From contig CM068585.1 in assembly GCA_035048485.1 (NCBI GenBank), positions 54,989,910-55,053,909 on the forward strand: a DNA stretch of 64,000 nt, written 5' to 3'. How positions within the stretch are numbered: position 1 is the stretch's first letter; every line of letters begins with the position of its first letter. Shown here piece by piece: positions 1 through 12,496 of the stretch. The notes below the pieces were generated by a model. That model was not told the origin of the DNA, made no database searches, and saw only the letters and a program-made list of their open reading frames with translations. The translations under genes were made by a program, and so were the position numbers. This DNA comes from Pteria penguin (Eukaryota > Mollusca > Bivalvia > Pterioida > Pteriidae).

Positions 1-227
1 CAAGAATTTATAGGGACGGAGAGACAATTTGGTATCGCATAAGCTAGGTTGGCATTAAATATATCAGTAGGAAGAGTGCCCTACAATGATAATCTCCACA
101 AGGCCGACTGCTTAGAATGAAAACTTAATGTAACAAGGTTATCCATTTTTCAAATATATGATACAAACAAATCAAAACAGAGAACATCCATACATATATT
201 ACTTTGATTTGCTCATTCTCATTAAAA

Positions 228-640
228 CTCGATCTATCACGCTCCTTAGTTTTATCATGTTCGCTGTGGTAGATCTGACTGCACTCGGAGACCTCGTAGC
301 AATTCATCTGAGATCGACCTTTGACACGGACCAATCATCTTCCGCTGCGCGAAGCTGGTCATTTCTTTTTTATCCTTCGCTGTCTATAACAATTCGAATT
401 TGAATCCATAATTTATGCACAAATTGCCAAATGAGTAGGTTTCAGGGGGCATGGTGCTGTGAGATATGGGCACAGCCATATTTGTTTACACACTTGCACA
501 TGGGATTCCATTTGCTGGCCATCTATACGCAGTGGACGGTGATTGGTAAGTGTCAAAGGTTGACTGAGATGAACTGCTACGGAGTATATTGTTATCTACG
601 ACAGCGAACACGATAAAGCTAAGTAGCGTAATAGAGTTTT
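228..640. repeat. Inverted duplication of a ~115-bp segment
   Basis: The reverse complement of roughly 228-350 matches 525-640, including the shared blocks GTGTCAAAGG, GATGAA(T/C)TGCTACG and CAGCGAACA(T/C)GATAAA. The minus-strand arm has an open frame containing MNCYEVSECSQIYHSEHDK, and the plus-strand arm still reads EMNCYG before it breaks. It could be a duplicated exon, for example a tyrosine-bearing cytoplasmic tail, or an old inverted repeat. No splice context is convincing, so no gene is called. Confidence 0.5.
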
Positions 641-699
641 AATTTTGATGTGGTCTATAAAAGATGAAAATCCTTTCGGATTATCTTTGTATGTTTAAT

Positions 700-2600
700 A
701 TATAATCCCATATTATGACTCTACTACACGGCATAGTCATTTTTAATAGTTTGTTGAGTCTCCAAGTGCATCATTAAATACATCACTGTAATGCTTCATA
801 TACTACATAGATTAGTCAATTCCAAAAAGTCTCTCCATTTTAATCACTACGGACTTGTGTTATAGCATCTGAAAAAGTATCAATCTCAGCCATTTCATTG
901 TGGTCCCGTCACGTTGTTTGTAGGGACTAGTTCTGTCTAAGAGTTTTAGTTTTCTATTTTAGATTTTTTTTTCAATGGTGAGATACTGGCCTACCCACTG
1001 TACTACGTAACTATTTCAAATCTTTAACTACTAATTAATCACAGAAACCATGTACTGGTCCTATCTTATTACTTTCAGTAACTGTTTATGTGTAGAGATA
1101 TTATCACCTTCTATAACATTTTAAATCTTGTCTAAGGAAGCTCTTTTGAAAGGCATTCATAACCAAGATTTGAAATAGCAATTATATTGCTCTAACCGTG
1201 TTTTTCCTACTCCGAAGTACATCCGAAACTAGTTTTTAAAGATAGTCATCATTAGATTGCGTTATCTTTTATAAAATAAAAGAATAACAATCATGGACCA
1301 TTTAAAAAATTGTGATAAAAGGGGATTAACTCAATAATCAATTATATGAGACGCATTTGAATTGATTCTGACTCTTGCCAGTACAAAGAATGTGTTGTCT
1401 TTTTTAATAGTTATACCTAAGAAATGATTACTCCGCATACTTCTTTAAGAATTAATGTATCAATACTTAATAACGTTTTATGAATATTTAGAATGTATGG
1501 CTATATATAATGTATTTTACTGAGATAAATTACCTGTTGTAAAAGTTGAAGGAACTAAAACAATTGTTTTTGAAACGAACTATATACAAAGAACAATAAT
1601 TTTGCACGCATTCTGGTCGATTTTCTCGCTTCAGCTTTTCAATTGCCGTGTGCATTCCTGTGCATACTTCAAATTAACTGAATATAAGCTTTTCCACCAG
1701 ATATTGTTAATCATTGCCATGCCAAATTTATATTCATACATACAACTATCATCATTTTTGATTATTGCAGATGCCTCGTTAAGTCCCAGTGCCTTTTATT
1801 TGAGCCGAGATTTACACGTGAAGATGATTGGGTTGTTATGATCAAATGTGTCATCTGCATGACTTTAATTCTATTGTCAAATATCACAAGTTCCGGTGAA
1901 TGGAGTTATTGGTCTTTGACATTTCCAAGTGGCTTTTGCGAATGATATTTTAGAAACACAGTTTGACACTCCGGGTGTTTAACTACGGATATGTGATTTT
2001 GGTAGTATTTGCAGATGTTCTAGTTTAGTACTATGTTGATCATGTAATATCTTCCAACACCATCAGAATTTCCCAAACATCAATATTTCTCTCAGTCCCT
2101 TCTAAATTATATTGCAAGAAATGAGGAAAATTACATTTGTCATTTTACATATACAACAAAGATCGGTGGAGCCCCAGTCTTGGGAAAGAATCTTCTTAAT
2201 ACATATCAGAAAAGATATACCTATATTTATTTAGTACATCATAAGCTCATTTTGACAATTTTTGTATCTTCAGTGGTCCTTAATCTAACATGTCTGTACA
2301 GATTATTTTATACAATGATCGAAGTATTCTGTGTTAAGCAAACACGTTGCCAATTAAACGTCAGAAACAGGACAAATGATTGGCATGGGAGTGGAAGATA
2401 TTCAGGAAACTAGACATTGATTTAAGATATCGTGGTTTAAAACACATATATGTAGCTAGTTAAACGTGCGTTCTCGTGACCTTGTGATAATGATACATGT
2501 AGTAGTACGTCATGCATGATTAGTGTAGTATGGTCTTCCACCTGTGATCATTTACAATCTTTTGCTTTCCCTTTCTCTAATCATATATGCAACTATTTCA
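700..2600. repeat. Duplicated block A, left copy
   Basis: This stretch aligns by eye, with scattered substitutions and small gaps, to 45005-46990. Shared landmarks include TAGTTTGTTGAGTC, CATACTACATAGATTAGTC, TTTTGCACGCATTCTG and GACACTCCGGGTGTT. No intact coding frame is conserved between the copies. A region near 1770-1960 starts after TTGCAG and is readable for about 40 codons in both copies, but each has stops. It may be a segmental duplication or an unrecognised repeat family. Confidence 0.7.
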
Positions 2601-2746
2601 TTAATGTTTTAAAGATCAAAAGCTATCTTGAGATACATTACAAGTAGAAGACGCACACTATCCTTCACAAGATATATGTCATCATAATGCTTAACTAGTT
2701 CCTTTTATTGTACATCTCCTTGGTGACTTCTGCCCTACAGCTAAGT

Positions 2747-5071
2747 TGGACAATAGTACTCTAGAAAAAATAGTGTTCACGAATGTGTACTTTATGCGCT
2801 ACCTTCCTTATGTGTGATGTTACAGGAGGATCGCAGCAATTATTTCGACATCCAGGAGTCAAAATTAGAAATCAATATCAAACCTAATGTGTTTCCAAAT
2901 GAATATTTGAAAATCACAATTACACTTACATAAGAAATATAATGGTTCAAAGCAAATAAATGAGAAATGACAAATATGATTAAATTCGTTTAGCGAACTT
3001 ATTCGCTTGGAAGTTCGAGTAAAATGAGTGTCGATGTATTTTAAGGACAACAAGGTATAATTAATAAACTAAATTATTTATTTAGTTTGCATAATATTAC
3101 AGTTTATAGATATATGAAGTTATCACTTTGGCCTAAAATGGTACTCACTTTAAAATAAATAAATAAATGTGAGCACCACATCAAACCAAGTTCTCACTTC
3201 AAATATCGAATATTTAATTAAAAAGATATACATTCCTTTTGATCCAGGATTTAACATTCAAAACGGTTCCTTAAACAGTTTTAGTTTAAGTTCCTAAGTC
3301 AATGACTTTATCACTGACAAAACATACGACAGTTTCCCGACTGATGACATCATAGGTAAAACAGAAATCATTTAATGGATTTCTACTTGGTTTGCTCTGA
3401 CCTAGCATATCATTGATTTTATAATTTGTTGTACACATGTCGATTTATAGATGAGTTTAATCTATCACCTCAATTGAACCTTAGCGTAGACTTGTATTTA
3501 CCATCCACTTTTAACTTTCTTGTCACTAAAAAATCAATACTATGACCAGTTTGCCAATGTTTTGCTTTAAATATCATAGAAAACAGAAATGACCAAATTG
3601 TCTTACAATAAAGAGAAATTAGAATATTTGCACTAAACGATGCTTTGAAGACAGAATGTCGACAATTATAAAAAAAAATATATATATATAACATTCTTAG
3701 ATATCAATTTCGGTTTATTTCAAGCGTTTGAATGCACATGCTGATCACCAAACTCACAGCTCTGAATATATGCCCTTTCTGCAAATGCATACATACATTC
3801 CTCCATCCCTTTTCTGTAGTTTGTTTTGTTTGAGGAGTTGCAGCGGACAAAGAAAACGAATTCAATAATATTAACAAACGGATAACAATAGATAGATGTG
3901 AAACAGTCTGTGTGAGCTTGATAATTTCACTTATTGTAAAAGAGCATGGTAATTAGATATCTGTATAAGATAAATCGGGTTTGCGAAGTTTAAACTTGTC
4001 GGGGGATTCATGCACTATGGATTAATGCACTGACTCACTGGAGCTGTCTAACATTCTGCAGTTTTTGATTTCTACCAGCCTTGAGTCTTGGCGACCCAAA
4101 ATGGCGGAAAATCTACCGACAGTTCTTTTGGTACCTATTGGTTATAAATATTTAGCCAATAGATTCAGCAAGCACTTTGGTGAGAGGAGAAATATCTAGT
4201 TGCAACTCTAAAACGGGTACTTTCAATGATTAAGTGTAATTAACATCCAACTTCATTAAGGTTAACAACCTCCCGTATATGAGTGAAAATTTCATTATAC
4301 AGACGACTAGGATTATTGTTTATGTTAGGAAATATTTTCTATACAAAGAATATTTCAAAGTACATATACGAAAGGTAAGACTTGTCTTAGATTTGAAAAA
4401 AAAAATGAAGATATGCAGATTTGTTTTATGAAATGCAATACACGTATTGAATTTTTATGACCTCTTGTCTTGTGAAACCTGTTGATCCTTGTTCTCTGTA
4501 TGGAGGATTATTTAAAACGTTATAGATGTGTTCTTTGATTGTGCTGCTTTTGCAGTGAGCGCAACCGCAGCACAATCGAATATTTTTGTAATCTTGTTTA
4601 TCCATGTACATTTTACTATTATCATTTTTTTGTGGGCAGGTTTTGGAGAATTGTGTCATACAGCTTTCTTAGATGTCTTCTGTTTTCTCTTTAAAATAAA
4701 TTTGGTTTCAGATACGATATTATGCAAACTAAATAAATAATTTAGTTTTTTATTTATACCTTATTCTCCTTAAAATACATCGACACTCATTTTACTCGAA
4801 CTTCCAAGCGAATAAGTTCGCTAAACGAATTTAATCATATTTGTCATTTCTCAGATTTATTTGCTTTGAACCATTATATTTCTTATGTAAGTGTAATTGT
4901 GATTTTCAAATATTCATTTTGAAACACGTTAGGTTTGATATTGATTTCTAATTTTGACTCCTGGATGTCGAAATAATTGCTGCGATCCTCCTGTAACATC
5001 ACACATAAGGAAGGTAGCGCATAAAGTACACATTCGTGAACACTTTTTTTTTTCTAGAGTACTATTGTCCA
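2747..5071. mobile_element. Element with long (~350-bp) terminal inverted repeats
   Basis: The left arm, about 2747-3097, is the near-perfect reverse complement of the right arm, about 4717-5071. Both begin TGGACAATAGTACTCTAG and run inward through the conserved block around CGAACTTCCAAGCGAATAAG. About 1.6 kb of AT-rich sequence without a transposase separates them. Part of the interior (4440-4600) resembles the 3' region of the PLE-like repeats at 37.06 and 52.6 kb. The structure fits a non-autonomous foldback or long-TIR DNA transposon; no clear target-site duplication was found. An inverted segmental duplication is the alternative. Confidence 0.7.
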
Positions 5072-7470
5072 CTGTCCATTTTAGTTTATAAGACTTAAAA
5101 ATTAGAATTTCAACTAAAACCTTAGATTTTGGCGATGCATGTTGTTATGAGGTATATGGGCACCAGTTTATGTTATTAGTGAATAACCTTTTTTTAACTT
5201 TCTAGAATAACATGTACACACGCCACTTCTAGAGATAAGCATTACACAGAGTTTCCAGAGTTTCGTTTTTTTACTTACTTTATTTATTTTTTTTTTTTAA
5301 TTATGGTTATTTATATGTTTTCTCAAAAAATGTCTAGAAACGGTTTACACATGTTTAGTATAGATAAACTGTAGACTATAGTTGAGAACAGGTTATAATA
5401 GATTGGCTTGAATTACCATGTAGAATACCGTGACAACTGATGAATCGAGTTGAAAATTATGATGCCCCATATTCATTTTTTCTCGCATATCTTTTTATCA
5501 GTTTTATTTTATTATTTTTTTCAATGGAAATGGGAGATAAAAGGACTAAAAGAATATCGGGTATATGTTTTAGCGTGATGTCAACGGCTGCACTGGACAA
5601 GCAAAAGAATTGAATCTGTCCTTTTCAAAATATGATAAAATAACAAAAGGAAAAAAGGGATAATGAGAATATTTATCATCGTACAGAAATGATAGTGTAT
5701 AAAAACAATGTAAATTTTGATGTTACACATAGTATAACTAATGGCCACGACTAAATGTACAAATATAAACCAATAATTGATCCATGAGCCTCAGAAACCG
5801 CCAAAGTCTACAAAAATCTGATTTGTGAACTGTGAATAGAGGATAAAGGAATTACAAAAAAGATCGAAAATATTTCAAAATACACCATGCAAATCCGTGA
5901 TGATAACCATAGAGTGGCAATATCTCCTAAAATTGAACATAATATTTCAATATAATACACTGTAGATCTTTACAATTTTCAAGTTATTGAAATTTGGAAA
6001 TAAGGTAAAAACAAAACATTCAAAAATGGGCATAACTCCTGAAATCAATCATAATACAATTTTGCATATAATCAAATTGCTGTAGGTCTTCAAACTTTAA
6101 CACTTCTGCCATAAACAATATGCATGTACATGTAGTCCTATCCAGTATTATTGCGCCATTTTATTTTTCATGTTCTGGTTTTCTCTTTCATCTTTGACGT
6201 GATAGATATTTACCTCTGCTTTCACTTTAACAATCGTGAAATTTGAAAGGTATTACGTGGGTGTGACTGGTTCTGTTGTAACAATGCAACCTCACAAAGC
6301 AAGAAACTAACAAGATCATACTGTGGGTACTGAGCAGTCTACATGTCCATGTGTGCCAATAGCAAAGTAAACAACGAAGAAGTTCCGAAGAATTACGGGT
6401 ATTTCGTAGTCCATGGAAAAAAGGACAATATCATGTATAGCGTCATATCCAGACAAATGCGAACACAATAAATCAACTACCAGTGGTTGGGAAGGCAAGT
6501 GCTTGTCTTCTTTGCCCAACACACCGAACTTCACGACGTAGAAATGTCTCTTATTATGAACCCTTATTTAAGTCGTTTCTGTCACACTGGTTGTCTAGTT
6601 CATAGTTTATTACTGATATTATCTATGTTCATAGTACTTACCTACGGACTACATATTCCACCATATAGGTCTGTGCAATTACGACTGGATTATTCCATGT
6701 GTTAACTCTGACTTTGTTGTCTCTTTGTGTTGCAATGCAATGATTACTTAAAAGTTGTTGACCACTCCACAGGTGACAGCCTATTAAGTGCATCGGTAAA
6801 CCTGAAAGCTTAATGTCGAATTATGACTAGAATTAAATAAGTTGCCATAGGCTGAATTGGCAATGAAAATAATAAAAGCTGTAAGTGGTCTTCTCACACC
6901 GGCGATCGACTAATCCCGTTTTTTATCAGTACTGGAAAATTCTATCCGGAACAATTTGTATCCTTCCGCGCGTCGTCTGCATTGTTTACAAACAAATGAA
7001 GCATGGCAACTCACGATTTTTTGCGTCGGAGAGATAGTCAACATTGTGTGTTATCGTTAAATTTAATGTTGAAAAATCCTATCAAAATATAAAGTTTCTT
7101 CATGCATATCATGGTGATTTATTTTATTGCGGCGGACTATCTTTTTATTCAATCAGTGATTCGGCCATCAAAGGAAGTAAACAAAAACATTAAAAATAGT
7201 TATAGCCTACGTCGAGCTGCTGAGGTGCGAGAAAAATAATCAAGCACTAGTTTGAGTTCCAGATAGAAAAAGATAAGTCAAGGCTTCGACGAATCAACAA
7301 ATCTCAACCGAGGCTAGATTCTATTATTCTGTACTAGAATTTATGTTAATGCATAAATTACTCCCCTAATCATACCCACCTAGGTTCGATTATCCCTGTG
7401 AATTTTTAATGGATATAAGATGGTATTAATATCTTTTACCCCAACGTATCGGTTTTATCTGCTTATACAA
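5072..7470. other. Non-coding AT-rich stretch, nothing recognised
   Basis: The stretch holds only short open frames (72 codons or fewer) with no recognisable domain, plus T-rich tracts near 5285-5300. A slightly GC-richer patch at 6895-7240 has several CpGs. No RNA gene or complete mobile element was recognised. Confidence 0.5.
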
Positions 7471-7640
7471 GCAAAATACGAAAGTAACTGGTGTGACATA
7501 ACTATGGCACTAACAACAATGTACCCCAGTTGACATTCACGGACCCCTGAAATTCAGAGGTGAGACCAGGTGCCCAGGAGGAGTGAGCGTCCCTTGTTTG
7601 GCTAGACACACCCGCCGCGAATGCCCTTACACACAGACGA
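7471..7640 (-). mobile_element. PLE terminal fragment (copy A)
   Basis: This segment is nearly the same as 29848-30010, starting AAAATACGAAAGTAACTGGTGT. It contains the ~60-bp motif (ACCAGGTGCCC, GGAGTGAGCGTC, then ACACCCG) that is also found in both terminal repeats of the PLE at 56269-60040 and, reversed, at 54665-54735. It is therefore read as the 3' end of a Penelope-like element on the minus strand, with no coding part left. Confidence 0.55.
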
Positions 7641-7744
7641 AAGTACAACTTCTCTGGTTTTTTTCCCATTTCATTGACCTCTTTAGTTAAGCGTTTGTGC
7701 ATCTGAATAGTATAGTTTTATTATTTAGTTTTTCTGACAACCTA

Positions 7745-7928
7745 AAGTTTCCTCTGATAGAACCTGCATAACTCTGAAAAATCACCGAAGTCTATCCTGA
7801 AAAACACTGAAAACTCTGACGGCCCTGATAAAAACTGAAACATTGTAAGTTTGCAGTGGTTATCAGGGCCGTCAGGTTTTTTTTTTTCAGTGTTTTCGGG
7901 GTAGACTTCAGTAGTTTTCAGGATTTTA
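7745..7928. repeat. Imperfect palindrome with CAG-TTTTT motif
   Basis: The left arm (GACGGCCCTGATAA preceded by GAAAAACACTGAAAA) is complementary to the right arm (TTATCAGGGCCGTC followed by a T-run and CAGTGTTTTC). The loop is about 35 bp. The same block TTATCAGGGCCGTCAGAG recurs at 60525-60545 within a tract of CAGAGTTTTT units. The origin is unknown; it may be a foldback MITE. Confidence 0.6.
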
Positions 7929-8195
7929 TCAGAGGAAAACAAGAATCTCGGAAGATTTCTACTCAGTAGTGTTAGGGATTTCAAAGGTGTGTACCAATAA
8001 TTGATAGCAACATAATATAATGAAAATATAATTCTATATTGTTGATAAACTATTATTTTATCGTATTTAGAGCATTTCTGCTTCATCTAACCCTGATTTG
8101 CGTAGCCATATTACCTTGCTTTAATTCACTTGTATTATCCGCAAACCAAAATAGCATTAGTCCGCAAAACCTTGTCAACACGTTTTCCACTGGCA

Positions 8196-8226
<31 letters not shown>

Positions 8227-8650
8227 GCTACATATTTTGTCTAGTTAGATTTATTACAGCAATAATATCAGTATTTATAGATTTACAGATACAATATTAA
8301 TGCTTGTACAGAATCTGTCTATTTTCACTGCTGAAATTGTATTGATTTCTGCATGTGCCAACAAAGTTCCGAGCCCATTGGTGGATCTGGCCTCAAAATA
8401 AAATAAAACAGATCCTAGACATAAGATAAAAGAAATTTTGAGCATTAACTTCTGAAATTATTCATTTTACGTTTCGTCTGACCTTTTGTAGATCAGGAAG
8501 GAAACCTACCAGAAAATCTTTGTTCAACATTAATTTCTTTTTTAAAATTTGCTTTTGTTATTTCGGACTTATTAGATACAACAATTAAATACAAATAGCT
8601 TAATTTAACCTCTACTGTATTTACTATCTACCGAAGTTATCTGTAATTAT

Positions 8651-10406
8651 ACAGATTGGTGCATCCTAACCTATCACGCGCGTTAACGTAGAGAGCAGTC
8701 CTGAGGACCGCTCAAGTTAACGTGGCAGGACCTCAGGTTCACTTGGACCTGTCCCCGCGTTCACTTGATCATTGTAGTCTTTGACGACATACCAGTACAC
8801 GTACATGCAGTTGTGAATGTTGAAATATAAATAAGCATGGATCTTATAAAATCACGAAGAATATCACCTAATATACGAGAACGGATTTTACGATTGAGAA
8901 ATTATTGTATGACCATTGTTGATATACGAAAAACCTTGATGCAGTCAGAGTTAATTTAAGTAAGCTGACAAGAAAGAAGTGCCTTTTTGAAACGATAACA
9001 TGATAACGGTTCGGTTATAGATTTGCTGAACATTAAAAGCAAGCTGAAAATATGTTACTGGTCACGTTTTAATCTCGTCACACCTTAATTTCGAAATTAC
9101 TTAAATACATTTGTAACAGGCTCCTATAGCAAATAGCATACTGAATTGCACATTGTCGAGTAAACATGGATTAAGAAATGACAAATGTTTCTAATGCATA
9201 AGTGATTTAAATTATGTCTCTACATCATATACATCTATTTCTGTATTTGAACAAACTTTTTTGTAAACAATTGAATTCTATTTATCTATATACTTATTTA
9301 TTAATTTAATACAAACGTACATGAAATAATGTCCCGTGTAGACTACTGAAACATGATCGAATACTACATATATATCAAACATATCAAATATAGAACATAT
9401 ATACCTTTTAATTTTGTGCACCGGATGCGCATTTCGACAACTTATGTCTCTTCAGTGATACTGGAGGCCGAATGGTTGGAATTCTCATATTATATCAATA
9501 TTTGAAGAGTATTGAAACCACAATGACAGAAAAAGTGAACCTAAGAATCGATCTAAGGACAGAGCTATGCATGGGGGAGATACTTCTTAGTTTTAGGGTA
9601 ATTTACAAAATTTCATAATGGAAAATTTTAAGTATATATTTTTTTATGTCAGTACAAAAGTACTGAAAAGTAGACCGTCAGTACAAAAACACTGAAAACA
9701 AGACATATGATGCCGTCGGGCACTATCAGTCCACCAGCAGTGACATCTGTCTAGTGGTTATAATAAATATAGAACATATATACCTTTTAATTTAGTGCCC
9801 AAGATGCACATTTCGGCAACATATCTTTTCAGTAATACTCCAATTGTTGGAATTTTCATATTATATATTTGAAGAGCAGTATTGGTACCAAAATGACCGA
9901 AAGTGAACGAAACCAAAGAATAAATCTAAGGACTGCGCTATGCATAAGGGAGATACTCCTTAGTTTTAGAGTGATTTACATAACTTCATGACGGAAATTT
10001 TTAAGCATATATTTCAAGTCAGTACAAAAGCATTGAAAAGTAGACCGTCAGTACAAAAGCACTAACAACTAGACTAACAATTAGTAGACTTGCAAATGTA
10101 AATGTATCGCAACTAAGTTATACATATATATGCATGCACATAACTCTTTCTACAATGTATGCAATATAAAATGATATTTCGATTTGCATCTTGAATAGCG
10201 CTCGTAAATGTGTTTTCGTAGATTTTTTTTAAACATTGAAAAAGAATGCGGTTGTCAAAAGAGTTAAATTGGCTGAAAGATCAAGTTAACGTGAGGTGAT
10301 AGGTAAACGTAGACGCGTTTCGTCAGCAGTCCCAAGTGAACGCGGGAAGCGCACGCGAAGTTAACACCGCGTTCACGTAATGTTAGGTTAAGCCTGTACC
10401 TATCTC
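8651..10406. mobile_element. MITE-like DNA transposon (copy a) with nested PLE ends
   Basis: The left end ACAGATTGGTGCATCCTAACC matches, inverted, the right end GGTTAAGCCTGTACCTATCT. Both ends carry subterminal motifs such as GTTAACGT, GTTCACTTG and GTTCACG. A 7-bp TAATTAT flanks both sides (8644-8650 and 10407-10413) and could be the target duplication. The ends resemble those at 34396-34820 and at 60985-61004. The CAG...CTG-type termini would suit a hAT-like superfamily, but no transposase is present. About 0.7 kb in the middle is a later insertion of PLE ends. Confidence 0.6.
9395..10085 (-). mobile_element. Tandem PLE-like terminal repeats (family 2), two units
   Basis: Two head-to-tail units, about 9395-9765 and 9768-10085, share the blocks ATGCGCATTTCGACAAC, GACAGAGCTATGCAT or its variants, and paired GTCAGTACAAAAGCACTGAAAA. 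On the minus strand the end of the first unit reads VTAGG-like codons (reverse complement of CCACCAGCAGTGACA), like the N-terminal coding start of the PLE at 59.6 kb. I infer pseudo-LTR fragments of a second PLE family, inserted into the MITE at 8651-10406. Confidence 0.55.
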
Positions 10407-11214
10407 TAATTATATCTAATCATTTATTTAATTTGAAATAGTTCAGAATTATTGATATTGAGTTTTTTTCATTACACAAAGTTATTTCCGACGATATTTG
10501 ACGTGAAATAATTATAACATTATAAATTCCTTATGGAAACGTCTTATTTTAATAACCATTTTCTTGACGTTTACTTCGGTTTCGAAAGAACTTAATGACG
10601 TGACAATAACTTTATGTCAGATACCGTCCTAAATGGGAAGTAACTCTCTGTAACGAAAAGACGGAATACCATTTGTTGTAGGTTCTTAAATGATAGTAGA
10701 GAACTTTTTTCAAGTTTTACCAATTTTCAGGCAAGTACAGTATATGGACAAAAATCAATACTGACAAATATATGAAACAATACTGATAATGTAAATAAAA
10801 ACAAGATAGGTATACTGAGGGCTCTGTTATTATGAAAATCACTGTCTTCCATGCACATCGTTTACAAGGATATATAATGTGAATACAGTAGTTGAAATGC
10901 ACATATTAAATGTTAACGAACACTACAGGTATGCACAATAAACAAATACACTCCCCTACACAAATCACTTTACAATATCTCTCAAAATTTTATGTAAATT
11001 CAATTTACATCAGTGGTTGAAATGGAGTGAGAAAGTAACAATCCAACGGCACACAGGAATTCTGAAGTCTTCATCTAATCGGGACCTGTTCTACTGGAGC
11101 CAGATTAACTGGGGAGGCCGGTTCAACTGGGGCCACATGCGTTTGGGGCCGAATATACTATAAAACGCTAAATAGGATTAATAAATGGTGAAGCAAGATG
11201 TACCTTATCCATGG
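10407..11214. other. Non-coding stretch, nothing recognised
   Basis: AT-rich sequence with only short open frames. A small GC-richer patch near 11090-11150 shows no tRNA-like boxes. Confidence 0.4.
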
Positions 11215-11485
11215 TTAAAATAAATATAGAACTTTCAATACCTCTCAATAATGTGCACCAGATGCGCATTTCGACAACTTATGTCTATTCAGTGATGCTC
11301 GTGGCCGAATGATTGGAATTCACATAATATATAAATATTTGAAGAGCAGTGTTGAAACCAAAATGACCGAAAAGTGAACCAAAGAATCAATGTAAGGACA
11401 GAGCTATGCATGAGGGAGATATTCCTTAATTTTAGAGTGATTTACATAATTTCATGACAGAAAATTTTAAGTATAAACTACGTCA
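11215..11485 (-). mobile_element. PLE-like terminal repeat (family 2), solo copy
   Basis: A single copy of the family described at 9395-10085, with CACCAGATGCGCATTTCGACAA, TGACCGAAAAGTGAACC and GAGCTATGCATGAGGGAGATA blocks. It lacks the GTCAGTACAAAAG repeats at its end. Confidence 0.6.
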
Positions 11486-12083
11486 ACCCCCCTTGTATAT
11501 AAGTGAACCGCAATCTAATTATATCCCTTCCGACAGGGAATAAAGAAGATAGAGTGTGCACTCATCTGTCTATTTCTAACAAAGAAGTGAAAGTCTACTG
11601 CTGCCTCATTTTCGTATATGAGGATATAACACGCTAGACAATTAGTGGATAGGTCTATGACTGTTATGGATTATTGGACTAAAATTGGAATTTAATTAAA
11701 AATAATTTAAAAGGGAAATAACTCAAATTAGGAGTTATCACACGATTCTTGACTAATGAATGAAATGTAAGTCTTCAAAAATAGGGTATTTTTGCAATTT
11801 ACAGTATATCTATACCTATTATTGTTTTAATTCTGCTAAAATTTTCAAAACAAGGTTTATCTCAAACAAGAGTCATTATAGGAATATGGGGGAAAATACA
11901 AAAGTTATAATTCTTTTTCTTCTGAACATTTAATGGTACTATTTTCTCCAAAATACATTTTACATAATAGCAAAAGTACTAGTTTTTTCCTCTATGTTCG
12001 ATTTATAGCCATTGAATGCATATTAACTTCAGAGGAGACAATGAAGACTTGAAAAGTTTACGGACGATGTATGATGAACGACG
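11486..12083. other. Non-coding stretch, nothing recognised
   Basis: AT-rich sequence without a sizeable open frame, RNA gene or repeat that I could match elsewhere in the window. Confidence 0.4.
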
Positions 12084-12496
12084 GATGCAAGGTTATGTCA
12101 ATAGCTCGATTTATGGAATTGCAAATAATTCTGTGATAATATCAGTATCTAAATAATATCAATAGGTCTAGGGTTTATTTTCACCGTAAAAAATAATTGG
12201 GGCTAATATTGTATCCAATTGACCACGCGGTTTACACAGAAACTGGAATTATTTAAACCTCATGAAATAGATGTACATCGATGCAAGGTTATGTCAATAG
12301 CTCGATTTATGGAATTGCAAATAATTCTGTGATAATATCAGTATCTAAATAATATCAATAGGTCTAGGGTTTATTTTCACCGTAAAAAATAATTGGGGCT
12401 AATATTGTATTATCTATTCTAATACATTCTGCAATTGACCACGCGGTTTACACAGAAACTGGAATTATTTAAACCTCATGAAATAGATGTACATCG
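12084..12496. repeat. Tandem duplication, ~196-bp and ~217-bp units
   Basis: The unit 12084-12279 is repeated at 12280-12496 almost without change, from GATGCAAGGTTATGTC to GATGTACATCGAT. The second unit has about 22 extra bases after GCTAATATTGTAT. Such near-identity implies a recent duplication. Confidence 0.9.

Noticed and set aside
5430..5465. CTGATGA followed by GAAA, hammerhead-ribozyme-like
   Set aside because: The bases between the two core parts cannot form stem II, and stems I and III are not evident. I also looked for a hammerhead core in the PLE terminal repeats and saw none.
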